Shown in pieces: positions 1 through 7,764 of a DNA stretch of 9,854 nucleotides (the first letter of the stretch is position 1; each line of letters begins with the position of its first letter). The translations under genes were made by a program, and so were the position numbers. The stretch lies in NCBI GenBank assembly GCA_937926555.1, contig CALAZX010000083.1, forward strand, positions 1 through 9,854, read 5' to 3'. This stretch comes from an uncultured Negativicutes bacterium. GTDB taxonomy: Bacteria; Bacillota; Negativicutes; Acidaminococcales; Acidaminococcaceae. The notes beneath the pieces are model-generated. The model was not told the DNA's origin. It was given only the letters and a program-made list of their open reading frames with translations, and searched no databases.

Positions 1-1829
1 ACAGCGGCGCATTCCAGTTTGAAGGCCTCGATGTATTTGGGGTCATAGTAGCGGGAAGCGCCGCGCCAGCCCAGCAGTGCGGAGGGCTCGTAGGGCTCGA
101 ACTCGTCGCCGCCCTTCAGGTCGCGGTACTCGCTGGATTTGAAATCGCTGAAACGCAGGGTCACCGGTCTGGGAGCCATGGCCTGGCATACCTGGCGGAT
201 GCCTTCTGCCAGCATGTCAACCACTTTCTCCGGATGGCCGGTCTTGATCAGATACAGCGGATGCTCATGGATGTAGGTGGTCCAGATGAACTCCTCGCGC
301 ATCAGGCCGATGCCGTCGCAGGGCAGGGATGCGTATTTCTCAGCCAGTTCCGGGTCGCCCAGGTTCATGTAGATCTTGGTGCCGGTGGGCGGGAAGAACT
401 CGGCGGTGACAGTGGCGCCTGCAGCGGGAGCTGCCGGTTTCCCGGTCTCCAGGATGCCCTCATAGACTACGCCATGGGTAGCGTCCACGGTGATGTCGTC
501 ACCGGAATGGATGCTCTCGGTGGCGGCTTCGCCTCTGCTCTTGGTGCCTACGATACAGGGGATGCCCAGCTCGCGGCTTACGATGGAAGCGTGGCAGGTC
601 ATGCCGCCGCTGTCGGTGACAATGGCTTTCGCCTTCTTCATGGCCGGAACCCAGTCAGGTGCCGTCATCTCCGTCACCAGGATCTCGCCTTCCTTGAACT
701 CGTCGATCATGGAAGGATCCAGGATGACATGTGCTTTGCCTGCAACCTGCCCCGGGCTTGCCGGTGCGCCTTTTACAACAACTTTTCTGTCCGTAGTTAC
801 CGCTCCTTTGTCTGCCGGTTTGGCAGCTTTGTTTTTCTGACGGGACCAAACGGTCTCGGGGCGCGCCTGCAGGATCCAGATCTTGCCGTCACGCTCGTCG
901 ATGCCCCATTCCATATCCATGTAGCAGCCGTAATGCTTCTCGATCTTCAGCGCATAGCCGGCCAGCTCTTTGATCTGTGCGTCGGTGAGTTTCTGCTTCT
1001 TGCCTTCCTCTTCCGGCACTTTCACTTCTTCCACGTCGCCGCCATGTTTGCGGACCATCATCACTTCCTGGGGGTTCACCGTCTTGGAGACAATCTCCAG
1101 GTTGTCTTTCTCTACAATATAGTCATCGGGAGTCACAGTGCCCTGCACCACATACTCGCCCAGGCCGTACGCGCCCTCGATGATGATGCTCTTGTCGTCG
1201 CCGTTGGCGATGTTCACGGTGAACATGACGCCGGCCACTTTGGAGTATACCATCATCTGGATGACAGCGGAGAGAGCCACGTCCAGATGGTCGAAGCCCT
1301 GTTTCTCACGGTAGTATACAGCACGGTCGGTGAAGCAGGATGCGTAGCACTCCTTCACTTTCTTCACGATCATCTCGGCACCCTGGACATTCAGGTAGGT
1401 GTCCTGCTGGCCTGCGAAGCTGGCGTCGGGCAGGTCCTCGGCGGTGGCGCTGGAACGTACAGCCACATAAGGCTGGTCCTCGCCCATCTTCCGGCCCAGT
1501 TCTGCATAAGCCTCGGCGATGGCTTCCTGCAGGTCCATGGGCATCTCCTCGTCCATGATAGCCTGACGGAGTCTGGCGCTTACATCACGCAAAAGAGCGG
1601 TGTCCTCCACATCGGTGAGCTCTGCCAGCAGAGCAGCCATCTTCTCTCTCAGACCGGTCTGTTCAACAAAGTACCGGTAAGCGTAAGCCGTAGTGGCGAA
1701 ACCATAAGGAACGGGAACGTCCGTCTTTGCCGTCATCTCACCCAGGGAAGAAGACTTGCCGCCAACGATGGCAACGTCTTTGCGCTCCATCTGCTCAAAC
1801 CACAACAGATACTCTTTTGCTTTGTCCAT
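1..1829 (-). CDS. ppsA: Phosphoenolpyruvate synthase (pyruvate, water dikinase), 3' end cut by window
   Basis: Converts pyruvate, ATP and water to PEP, AMP and phosphate (gluconeogenic direction, cytoplasm). 609 complete codons are visible and the frame stays open to base 1. The family is about 790 residues, so roughly 180 C-terminal residues, including the end of the PEP-binding barrel, lie outside. Seen in order: an N-terminal ATP-binding domain with GGKSSSLGEM (23-32) and VRSSATAEDLPDASFAGQQ (124-142); a phosphohistidine swivel domain with GGMTCHASIVSRELGIPC, catalytic His413; and the start of the PEP/pyruvate barrel with RFSDFKSSEYRDLKGG and LGWRGASRYY. That barrel separates it from rifampin phosphotransferases, which share the first domains. 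The ATG at 1829 is preceded by AAGGAG with 9-nt spacing. An earlier ATG at 1836 is out of frame. It has its own promoter over an 18-bp palindrome, so is probably transcribed apart from glyS. Confidence 0.95.
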   Translation of the reverse strand, partial: MDKAKEYLLWFEQMERKDVAIVGGKSSSLGEMTAKTDVPVPYGFATTAYAYRYFVEQTGLREKMAALLAELTDVEDTALLRDVSARLRQAIMDEEMPMDLQEAIAEAYAELGRKMGEDQPYVAVRSSATAEDLPDASFAGQQDTYLNVQGAEMIVKKVKECYASCFTDRAVYYREKQGFDHLDVALSAVIQMMVYSKVAGVMFTVNIANGDDKSIIIEGAYGLGEYVVQGTVTPDDYIVEKDNLEIVSKTVNPQEVMMVRKHGGDVEEVKVPEEEGKKQKLTDAQIKELAGYALKIEKHYGCYMDMEWGIDERDGKIWILQARPETVWSRQKNKAAKPADKGAVTTDRKVVVKGAPASPGQVAGKAHVILDPSMIDEFKEGEILVTEMTAPDWVPAMKKAKAIVTDSGGMTCHASIVSRELGIPCIVGTKSRGEAATESIHSGDDITVDATHGVVYEGILETGKPAAPAAGATVTAEFFPPTGTKIYMNLGDPELAEKYASLPCDGIGLMREEFIWTTYIHEHPLYLIKTGHPEKVVDMLAEGIRQVCQAMAPRPVTLRFSDFKSSEYRDLKGGDEFEPYEPSALLGWRGASRYYDPKYIEAFKLECAA

Positions 1830-1890
1830 AATCCATGACTCCTTTTGATCTTATCGTTTTTTGATGTATGCTTTTCTGTGTGTTGCCTTA

Positions 1891-1908
1891 ATATAGTATA
1901 TACTATAT
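1891..1908. promoter_or_regulatory. Perfect 18-bp palindrome, probable operator of ppsA
   Basis: ATATAGTATATACTATAT is identical to its reverse complement. It covers the -10 box and predicted start of the ppsA promoter. A second copy with one mismatch lies at 2259-2276. The centre GTATATAC fits GT-N-TA-N-AC, the half-site pattern of GntR/HutC-type repressors, so a GntR-family regulator is one candidate. No regulator gene is in the window. The AT-rich composition alone could produce a -10 box, but an exact 18-bp palindrome repeated in a GC-rich region is unlikely to be chance. Confidence 0.6.
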
Positions 1909-1930
1909 CATTTTTATTTTGTTATTTCAA
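1902..1930 (-). promoter_or_regulatory. sigma-70 type promoter of ppsA
   Basis: Read on the minus strand: -35 TTGAAA (1930-1925), a 17-nt AT-rich spacer, and -10 TATAGT (1907-1902). The predicted start is near 1895, giving a 5' leader of roughly 65 nt before the ppsA ATG with no obvious structure. The -10 lies entirely within the 18-bp palindrome at 1891-1908, so a protein bound there would block RNA polymerase. Assignment is from consensus match and spacing only. Confidence 0.72.
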
Positions 1931-2173
1931 GACAAATTCAGACATATGGGAGCAAAAATCCGGCTTTTTTTCAGCCCCTCCGGAGGGCGGTCCGGTTTCC
2001 TACATAAGAGTCCCGCGGAACCGTTCCGGAAACTTTTTACCGGAGGCTGTTTTTTCCCTTTGAGGAAGACCGGGACATATCTTCAGAATCCCTTGTTCAA
2101 GGGCTTGACGGCATTTCCACAAACTCTTCCGGGAACTGCGGCGTCCCGGCGGGGAAAAGTGTGAATTTCCTCC
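1931..2173. other. Non-coding stretch between ppsA promoter and the glyS terminator; no gene seen
   Basis: No open frame here has a Shine-Dalgarno site plus recognisable protein sequence. Short symmetric elements are visible: CCCTCCGGAGGG (1976-1987, 12-bp palindrome) and CGGAAC-C-GTTCCG (2016-2028). On the minus strand a 4-bp GGCT/AGCC hairpin (1976-1962) is followed closely by five T's (1958-1954). It might weakly stop readthrough towards ppsA, but the stem is too short to call a terminator. I cannot assign a function to this stretch. Confidence 0.5.
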
Positions 2174-2226
2174 TGATACAAAGAAAGGAACCGGCGGATT
2201 CCCACCCGCGGTTCCTTCCTGTATCA
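2174..2226 (-). terminator. Probable intrinsic terminator downstream of glyS
   Basis: A long interrupted inverted repeat: outer 7 bp (2174-2180 with 2220-2226), central 9 bp AAGGAACCG/CGGTTCCTT (2185-2193 with 2209-2217), and an inner 3 bp after a one-base bulge, with an 8-nt loop. On the minus strand the central stem is followed by TTCTTTG, a modest T-rich tract. It lies about 87 nt past the glyS stop. The tract is interrupted by C and the outer stem would compete with it, so termination may be partial. Confidence 0.55.
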
Positions 2227-2258
2227 CTTTTCCGCCCCGTCTCTCTCCGGCGGCGGTT

Positions 2259-2276
2259 ATATAGTATACACTATAT
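2259..2276. promoter_or_regulatory. Second copy of the 18-bp palindrome (17/18 identical)
   Basis: ATATAGTATACACTATAT differs from the copy at 1891-1908 only at its twelfth base, and its centre GTATACAC still fits GT-N-TA-N-AC. It lies between the glyS stop and the glyS terminator. I see no convincing -35 at the right distance on either strand, so it looks like an auxiliary operator for ppsA and not a second promoter. The two centres are 368 bp apart. Confidence 0.5.
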
Positions 2277-2303
2277 ATTCAGTTTTGTGTTTTTCCGGTC
2301 ATA

Positions 2304-4360
2304 TTACATGACGATTTTGGACATATCCCCCACTGCGTTCATGATGTCCCGGGCGGCGCACAGGAGAGCCAGACGGTTGGTCTTGATGCGCTCGTCCTTG
2401 TCCATGACCATGACATCCTCGAAGAACTTGTTCACAGCGGCGGTGAGCCGTTTCGGCAGCACCAGGGCGTCCTTGTAGTCGTACCGCACCATCAGCGGGA
2501 TCAGTTCCTTGTCCAGCTCGTTGATCACGGCGTAGAGCTCTTTCTCCGCCTCTTCCTGGAACAGGGTGGGGCTGATGGGCTCCTCGGTCTCCTGCTTGCT
2601 GCTCAGGTTGTTGACACGGGTGGCGGCCTGGATGATCTCCGGAGCGTCCTCCCCTGCCACGAACTCATTCAGCGCGATAGCGCGGAGATAGAGGTCGTAG
2701 ATATCGTCGTTGCGCACGTCAGCCAGCACGGCGTCCACCACGTCGTAGCGGATACCGCGGTCCAGCATCAGGTTGCGGAAACGCTGTTTGATGAAGTCCA
2801 GCACCTTGCTGATCAGATTTCTGGCCTCATCCTGGGGAACCTGCAGCAGGTATACGGCTGCGCCCATGATCTTGATCAGGCCCAGATGGTACTTGCTGTC
2901 CAGCAGAATGTTGATGATGCCCAGAGCCTGTCTGCGCAGGGCGTAGGGATCCTGGGAGCCGGTGGGGATCAGACCGCGGCTGAAAGTGGCCACGATATTG
3001 TCGATCTTGTCGGCGATGCTCAGGATGCGGCCGATCTCGCTGGCCGGCAGCTCGTCACCGGCGAACCGGGGCAGATAGTGCTCGTAGATGCCCTGGCAGA
3101 TAGCGCTCTTCTCGCCATCCAGCAGGCCGTACTCCCGGCCCATGACACCCTGGAGCTCGGTGAACTCGGTGACCATGCCGGTCACCAGGTCGCATTTGCA
3201 CAGCATGGCGGTGCGTTTCAGGTCGGCCAGGTCCGTCTTGGAGTTCAGCGCGAAGTGGATGGTCTCCACAGCCTGCATCAGGCGCTGGCTCTTGTCGTAC
3301 ATGTTGCCCAGGCCTTCCTGGAACACGACGGTCTTGATTTTCTCCTGGCGGTCCTCCAGCTTCTCTCTCCGGTCCTCGTTGAAGAAGAACTCGGCGTCGC
3401 TGAGACGGGCGCGGAGCACGCGCTCGTTGCCGTGGGCCACGTTCTCCAGGAATTTCTCGCCGCCGTTGCGGACGGTGATGAACTCGTTCAGCAGCTTACC
3501 TTCCTTGTCACGTACCGGGAAGTAGCGCTGATGGTCGTGCATGGGGGTGATGATGGCGGCTTCCGGCAGGGCCAGGTATTTCTCCTCGAACTTGCCGCAC
3601 AGCGCGGTGGGCCACTCAACCAGGTAGTTGACCTCTTCCAGCAGGTCCTCGGTGATCTGGGCCTCGCCGTTCTGTTTGTGGGCCACGTCGATGATCTGCT
3701 GACGGATCAGCTCACGGCGTTTGTCCTGGTCAACCAGCACGAAGCTGTCTTTCAGGGTGTCCACATAGGCGCCGGCTTCGGGAATCTCCACCTTGCCGGT
3801 GCTGAGGAAACGGTGTCCGCGGCTGTAGCGGTCGGAAACCACGTCGGTCACGGACACGGGAACCACGTCAGCGCCGAACAGTGCCACCAGCCAGCGGATG
3901 GGACGCACGAATTTCACGTCGAAATCGGCCCAGCGCATGTTTTTCGGGAAGTTCATGGAAGCCAGGATGTCCTGGAGCAGGGCCGGCAGCATGGCCGCGG
4001 TGGCCTCGCCCTCGGTATGTTTCACCGCATAGATGTAGTCATCGCGGACAATCAGGTCTTTCACGTCCACGCCTTTGCCCCGGGCGAAGCCCATGGCCGC
4101 TTTGGTGGCATTGCCCTCAGCGTCGAAAGCGATCTTGGCGGAAGGGCCCTTGAACTCCTCGGTGGTGTCCGCCTGGGTCTCCTCCACACCGTCGGCGATG
4201 AATGCCATCCGGCGGGGAGTGCCGTATACTGCTACGGAAGTGAAGGGGATGCGCGCTTCCTTCATCTTCTTCTCAGCCAGTTCTTTCAGTTCTGCCAGGA
4301 TACCGGGCATGAAGTTGGCCGGCATCTCCTCGGTACCAATCTCAAACAATAACTTTCTCA

Positions 4361-4361
<1 letters not shown>
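2304..4361 (-). CDS. glyS: Glycyl-tRNA synthetase beta subunit
   Basis: The beta subunit of the heterotetrameric (alpha2beta2) glycine-tRNA ligase; it carries tRNA recognition and works only with GlyQ. At 685 residues it matches the family length of about 690. Seen: the N-terminal FEIGTEEMPANF (6-17), the GTPRRMAF segment (48-55), MHDHQRYFPV (274-283), LGNMYDKSQR (351-360), SIADKIDNIVATF (448-460) and TGSQDPYALRRQALG (467-481) in the HD-like core, and a C-terminal helical anticodon-binding (DALR-type) region to residue 685. The start ATG overlaps the glyQ stop as TAATG, and a GGGGGAG site precedes it inside the glyQ end, so translation is coupled to glyQ and gives matched subunits. Expression is controlled by the T-box upstream of glyQ. 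The gene is intact. Confidence 0.97.
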
Positions 4362-5239
<878 letters not shown>

Positions 5240-5271
5240 ATTTTTTCCTCCTTGTGTTACAAAAGGCAAAT

Positions 5272-5312
5272 AAAAAAACCGCCCTTGTAACATTCTCATG
5301 TTACAGGGACGG
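5272..5312 (-). terminator. T-box-controlled intrinsic terminator before glyQ
   Basis: Minus strand: a 15-position stem (5312-5298 with 5293-5279) with one G-U pair and one mismatch, a GAGA loop (5297-5294), then seven T's (5278-5272). The 5' arm contains the CGTCCC part that alternatively pairs with the T-box GGGTGG sequence to make the antiterminator. It is a strong terminator when tRNA-Gly is charged. Confidence 0.93.
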
Positions 5313-5463
5313 AGTATATCCGCGGTTCCACCCTGCTTGACCGTATAAAACGGCCCGCCTCGAATTCAGTTGTCACAGCTCCGGGCTGCCTTCATCCGCA
5401 AAATGCCGGCTCACACTGTCCCGGCTCGCTTACAGGCGGACTACTTGGTCCTTTCATCGCTAC
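5272..5463 (-). promoter_or_regulatory. Glycine T-box riboswitch leader of glyQS
   Basis: The leader RNA senses uncharged tRNA-Gly and then favours an antiterminator. Seen on the minus strand: a 5' Stem I region with AAGTAG near 5448-5443; a distal arm TCCGC/GCGGA enclosing a GCCGG/CCGGC hairpin; the specifier context GAAGGCAGCCCGGAGC with GGC (5390-5388), a glycine codon read by the GCC anticodon; the T-box consensus AGGGTGGAACCGCGG (5334-5320), which pairs with the tRNA NCCA end; and a terminator at 5312-5272. The specifier matches the downstream glyQ, so the identity is consistent twice over. The 5' end is set by the promoter at 5497-5469; the exact first base is inferred. Confidence 0.95.
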
Positions 5464-5468
5464 CTTTT

Positions 5469-5497
5469 ATTATAAGGAATCGCTATTTCTTTGTCAA
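5469..5497 (-). promoter_or_regulatory. Consensus sigma-70 promoter of the glyQS operon
   Basis: Minus strand: TTGACA (5497-5492), a 17-nt spacer, and TATAAT (5474-5469), a perfect match to both hexamers at optimal spacing. The predicted start is near 5463-5462. The TGA stop codon of recO (5496-5494) lies inside the -35 hexamer. So strong an unregulated promoter fits a gene controlled after initiation by the T-box. Confidence 0.92.
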
Positions 5498-6243
5498 CAG
5501 CCTGTTACACCGCTGATCTGGCGGATGAACTCCAGGCTCTTCAGAGGCTGGCCGATCTGGTACACCAGGTAACGGTGGACGATGACTTCCAGCTCCATCA
5601 GGTCACCGCCCCGCACCGTGAAAGGCTCGGGATTGGCGAAATCCATCATCCGGAGATACTGCCACAGGACCCGTGTCTCCATCCGCAGCTCCTGCATGTC
5701 CGGCGTGGTGCCGCACTTCTCGCAGACCAGACCCCCATGCTCGCAACTGAACCGGGCGGTGTCCTTCACCGGCCGGGAGCACTGGACGCACACCTCGTAG
5801 ATGGGGCCGATACCGCAGAGATCAAGCAGCTTCAGGATATAGGACAGCGCCACCAGCCTGGGATTCCGCTTGCGCAGCAGCTCCAGCATCTCCAGGAGCA
5901 GCTCATAGATCTCCTCCTGGGGGCTGTTCACCTCGGTGAGCCGGTCCGTCACCTCCGCCGCCAGGGCCCCGTAGGCCAGCTGGGGCAGGGTCAATTCCGG
6001 CGGCGGCGACAGCAGCTCGCAGCTCTTGATCTTCTCCATCCGGCTGCCGCTGAAGAATTCCGCCTGCAGGTGGTGGAAAGGCTGAACCAGCCGCCCCGTG
6101 GCGCTTTTCGCGTACCGGGCGCCGTAGGCCAGGAAGGCTATCTTCCCGTGATGCCGTGTGAAGCCCACGGCATACTTGTCCGCAGTCTGCCAGTTTTTCA
6201 CTTGTAGAATCAGCACTTCATCAGAAAAATCCGCTTCCGCCAT
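5494..6243 (-). CDS. recO: DNA repair protein RecO
   Basis: A recombination mediator that works with RecR (and RecF) to load RecA on SSB-coated gaps and anneals complementary strands. 249 residues, normal for the family (about 240-260). The N-terminal OB-fold is about residues 8-85 with the typical DEVLILQVKNWQTADKYAVGFTRHHGKI opening split over two beta strands (8-35); a helical domain follows; a zinc site has Cys152-x2-Cys155 and Cys174-x2-Cys177, with Cys167 between. The start ATG has AAGGA 7 nt upstream. Its neighbours match the common Firmicute order era, recO, glyQ, glyS, with a CNNM gene interposed. A good terminator lies upstream (6361-6327), so recO probably has its own weak promoter in 6326-6244; the best guess is an extended -10, TGATATATG (6290-6282), without a clear -35. 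Confidence 0.94.
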   Translation of the reverse strand: MAEADFSDEVLILQVKNWQTADKYAVGFTRHHGKIAFLAYGARYAKSATGRLVQPFHHLQAEFFSGSRMEKIKSCELLSPPPELTLPQLAYGALAAEVTDRLTEVNSPQEEIYELLLEMLELLRKRNPRLVALSYILKLLDLCGIGPIYEVCVQCSRPVKDTARFSCEHGGLVCEKCGTTPDMQELRMETRVLWQYLRMMDFANPEPFTVRGGDLMELEVIVHRYLVYQIGQPLKSLEFIRQISGVTGC

Positions 6244-6326
6244 CTAATCATCCTTCTGTCACTTCACTCATATCTTCCAGTCATATATCAGTCTGTCATC
6301 TGTCGGCCCGTTATCTGTCCCCTCAC

Positions 6327-6361
6327 GAAGAAAAGGGGCCGGTCCAGGAAAGGCCGGCCCC
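6327..6361 (-). terminator. Intrinsic terminator after the CNNM/CorC gene
   Basis: Minus strand: an 8-bp GC-only stem GGGGCCGG/CCGGCCCC (6361-6354 with 6342-6335), an 11-nt loop, then TTTTCTTC (6334-6327). It lies 69 nt past the CNNM stop codon and should end the era-CNNM transcript before recO. Confidence 0.85.
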
Positions 6362-6429
6362 CGCAACATGCAGTTCCCGCAAGAGACAGCGCCCGGAGGG
6401 CCTGCCCCGCGCGGAACCCGCCGCGGGAA

Positions 6430-7764
6430 TCAGTCCTCTTCCTCAGCCTCGGGCTCCTCTTCCGGCAGACGCTCGGCCAGCACCCGCTGGATACGGAACT
6501 TGTCCACCTTCTGCACCTCGAACTCCCAGTTGCCGATACGGATGGTGTCACCCACCTCCGGCTTGCGGCCCAGCTGTCCGAAGATATAGCCGCCCAGGGT
6601 GTCCTCCTCGGGCTCGTCGAAATCCACGCCCAGGGTCTCCGCCGCCTCGTCCAGCAGCAGAAGGCCGTCAAGGCTGTAGCGGCCCTCGGAAAGCTTCACG
6701 ATCTCCGGCAGCTCCGGCTCGTCATGCTCGTCCTGGATCTCGCCCACAATCTCCTCCAGCAGGTCCTCCAGGGACACCAGTCCCGCGGTGCCGCCGTACT
6801 CGTCGGCCACCACCGCGATCTGCAGCCGGTTCTGCTGCATGGTCTGGAGAATCCGGGCGGACCCCATGCTCTCGGGGATCACAATGATGTCGCGCATGAT
6901 CTTGCGCAGGTCGAAATCCTGGTCCGTCTTGTCCACGTCCATCAGGTCACGTACATGGATCATGCCGATGACATGGTCCTTGTCCTCCTCGCAGAGGGGG
7001 TACCGGGTATGGCCGCTGGAACGGACGGTATCCAGGTTGTCCGCCAGGGTGTCGTCGGTGTAGAGGCACACCATGTCCTGCCGGGGCACCATGACCTCAC
7101 GGGCCACCCGGTCATTGAAATCGAACACGTTGTCGATGAGGGTGCTCTCCACCTTGTCCAGCTCGCCGCCCTGCATGCTAGCGCTGACAATCAGCCGCAG
7201 CTCGTTCTCGCTGCGGGAGATGTCCTCCCGGGGCACCTGCTTGATGCCCAGCAGCCAGGTCACGGCGCGGGAGATCTTGTTGGTCACCGCCACCAGGGGG
7301 TAGAATATGAAATTCACGAAACGGATGGGACCGGCCACCGCCAGCGCCAGGTTCTCCAGTTTCACCAGCGCCACCGTACGGGGCACCAGCTCGCCCAGCA
7401 CCACGTGCAGCAGCACCATGATGAGGAAGGCGCAGACCACGCTCAGGGTGGTGCCGTACCACACCTGGTGCTTCTCGAACAGGCCCAGAAGACCCTTGGA
7501 GAGCAACGGTCCGCCATACCAGCCCAGCATCAGCGAGGACGCTGTGATGCCCAGCTGCACGGCGCTGACATAGTTCTCACGCTCATCCAGCATTTTCAGG
7601 ACGGTCTCCGCATTGGCCCGCCCCTTCTCTCTCATTTCCTCCAGCTGCCCTTTGCGTATCTTCACCAGCGAGAACTCCGCGATGACGAAGAACGCGTTCA
7701 GCAGCACGATTCCCAGGATCAGACCCGCCTGGGTAAGATATTGACTCCACGAGACGCCGCTTAT
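6430..7764 (-). CDS. CNNM (DUF21)/CBS-pair/CorC-domain membrane protein, apparent ATA start
   Basis: A HlyC/CorC-family protein, a membrane protein linked in relatives to divalent cation (Mg2+/Co2+) export or resistance; the substrate here is not shown. With the ATA at 7764 it has 444 residues, normal length. A CNNM transmembrane domain covers about 1-180: hydrophobic segments near 10-30, 72-90, 106-126 and 139-164, with NAFFVIAEFSLVKIRK and GELVPRTVAL. A CBS pair lies at about 222-345 (VMVPRQDM; then ADEYGGTAGLVSLEDLLEEI), a CorC/HlyC C-terminal domain at about 357-434, and an acidic tail. The only canonical upstream-region start, GTG at 7707, removes 19 residues including half of the first membrane segment and has no good SD. 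The frame is closed by TGA at 7770-7768. ATA 7764-7762 has AAGGGAG 9 nt upstream and overlaps the era stop as ATAA. Family call is sure; start is inferred. Confidence 0.9.
   Translation of the reverse strand: MSGVSWSQYLTQAGLILGIVLLNAFFVIAEFSLVKIRKGQLEEMREKGRANAETVLKMLDERENYVSAVQLGITASSLMLGWYGGPLLSKGLLGLFEKHQVWYGTTLSVVCAFLIMVLLHVVLGELVPRTVALVKLENLALAVAGPIRFVNFIFYPLVAVTNKISRAVTWLLGIKQVPREDISRSENELRLIVSASMQGGELDKVESTLIDNVFDFNDRVAREVMVPRQDMVCLYTDDTLADNLDTVRSSGHTRYPLCEEDKDHVIGMIHVRDLMDVDKTDQDFDLRKIMRDIIVIPESMGSARILQTMQQNRLQIAVVADEYGGTAGLVSLEDLLEEIVGEIQDEHDEPELPEIVKLSEGRYSLDGLLLLDEAAETLGVDFDEPEEDTLGGYIFGQLGRKPEVGDTIRIGNWEFEVQKVDKFRIQRVLAERLPEEEPEAEEED

Noticed and set aside
234..1838. 534-codon open frame on the plus strand opposite ppsA
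   Set aside because: Its product shows no known family, while the minus strand codes for PEP synthase throughout. Long antisense frames are expected in GC-rich third-position codon use.
1962..1976. GGCT/AGCC hairpin followed by T's as a terminator upstream of ppsA
   Set aside because: Only four base pairs around an all-A loop on the minus strand, too weak to claim.
1919..2164. 81-codon plus-strand frame in the same gap
   Set aside because: No SD, no recognisable protein, and it crosses several palindromes; treated as chance.
2000..2227. 75-codon minus-strand frame in the glyS-ppsA gap, starting at GTG
   Set aside because: It runs through the terminator hairpin, has no good SD and shows no coherent protein features.
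2259..2276. Second palindrome as a promoter
   Set aside because: It contains -10-like TATAGT and TATACT, but no acceptable -35 hexamer lies about 17 nt upstream on either strand, and no gene would be served other than ppsA, which has a better promoter.
2886..4352. 488-codon open frame on the plus strand opposite glyS
   Set aside because: It is the antisense shadow of a conserved gene, with Val/Leu/His/Gly-rich composition and no motif.
5240..5299. 20-residue N-terminal extension of GlyQ from ATG 5299
   Set aside because: That ATG is in the loop of the T-box terminator, and the AGGAGG site fits the ATG at 5239, which gives the family's normal N-terminus.
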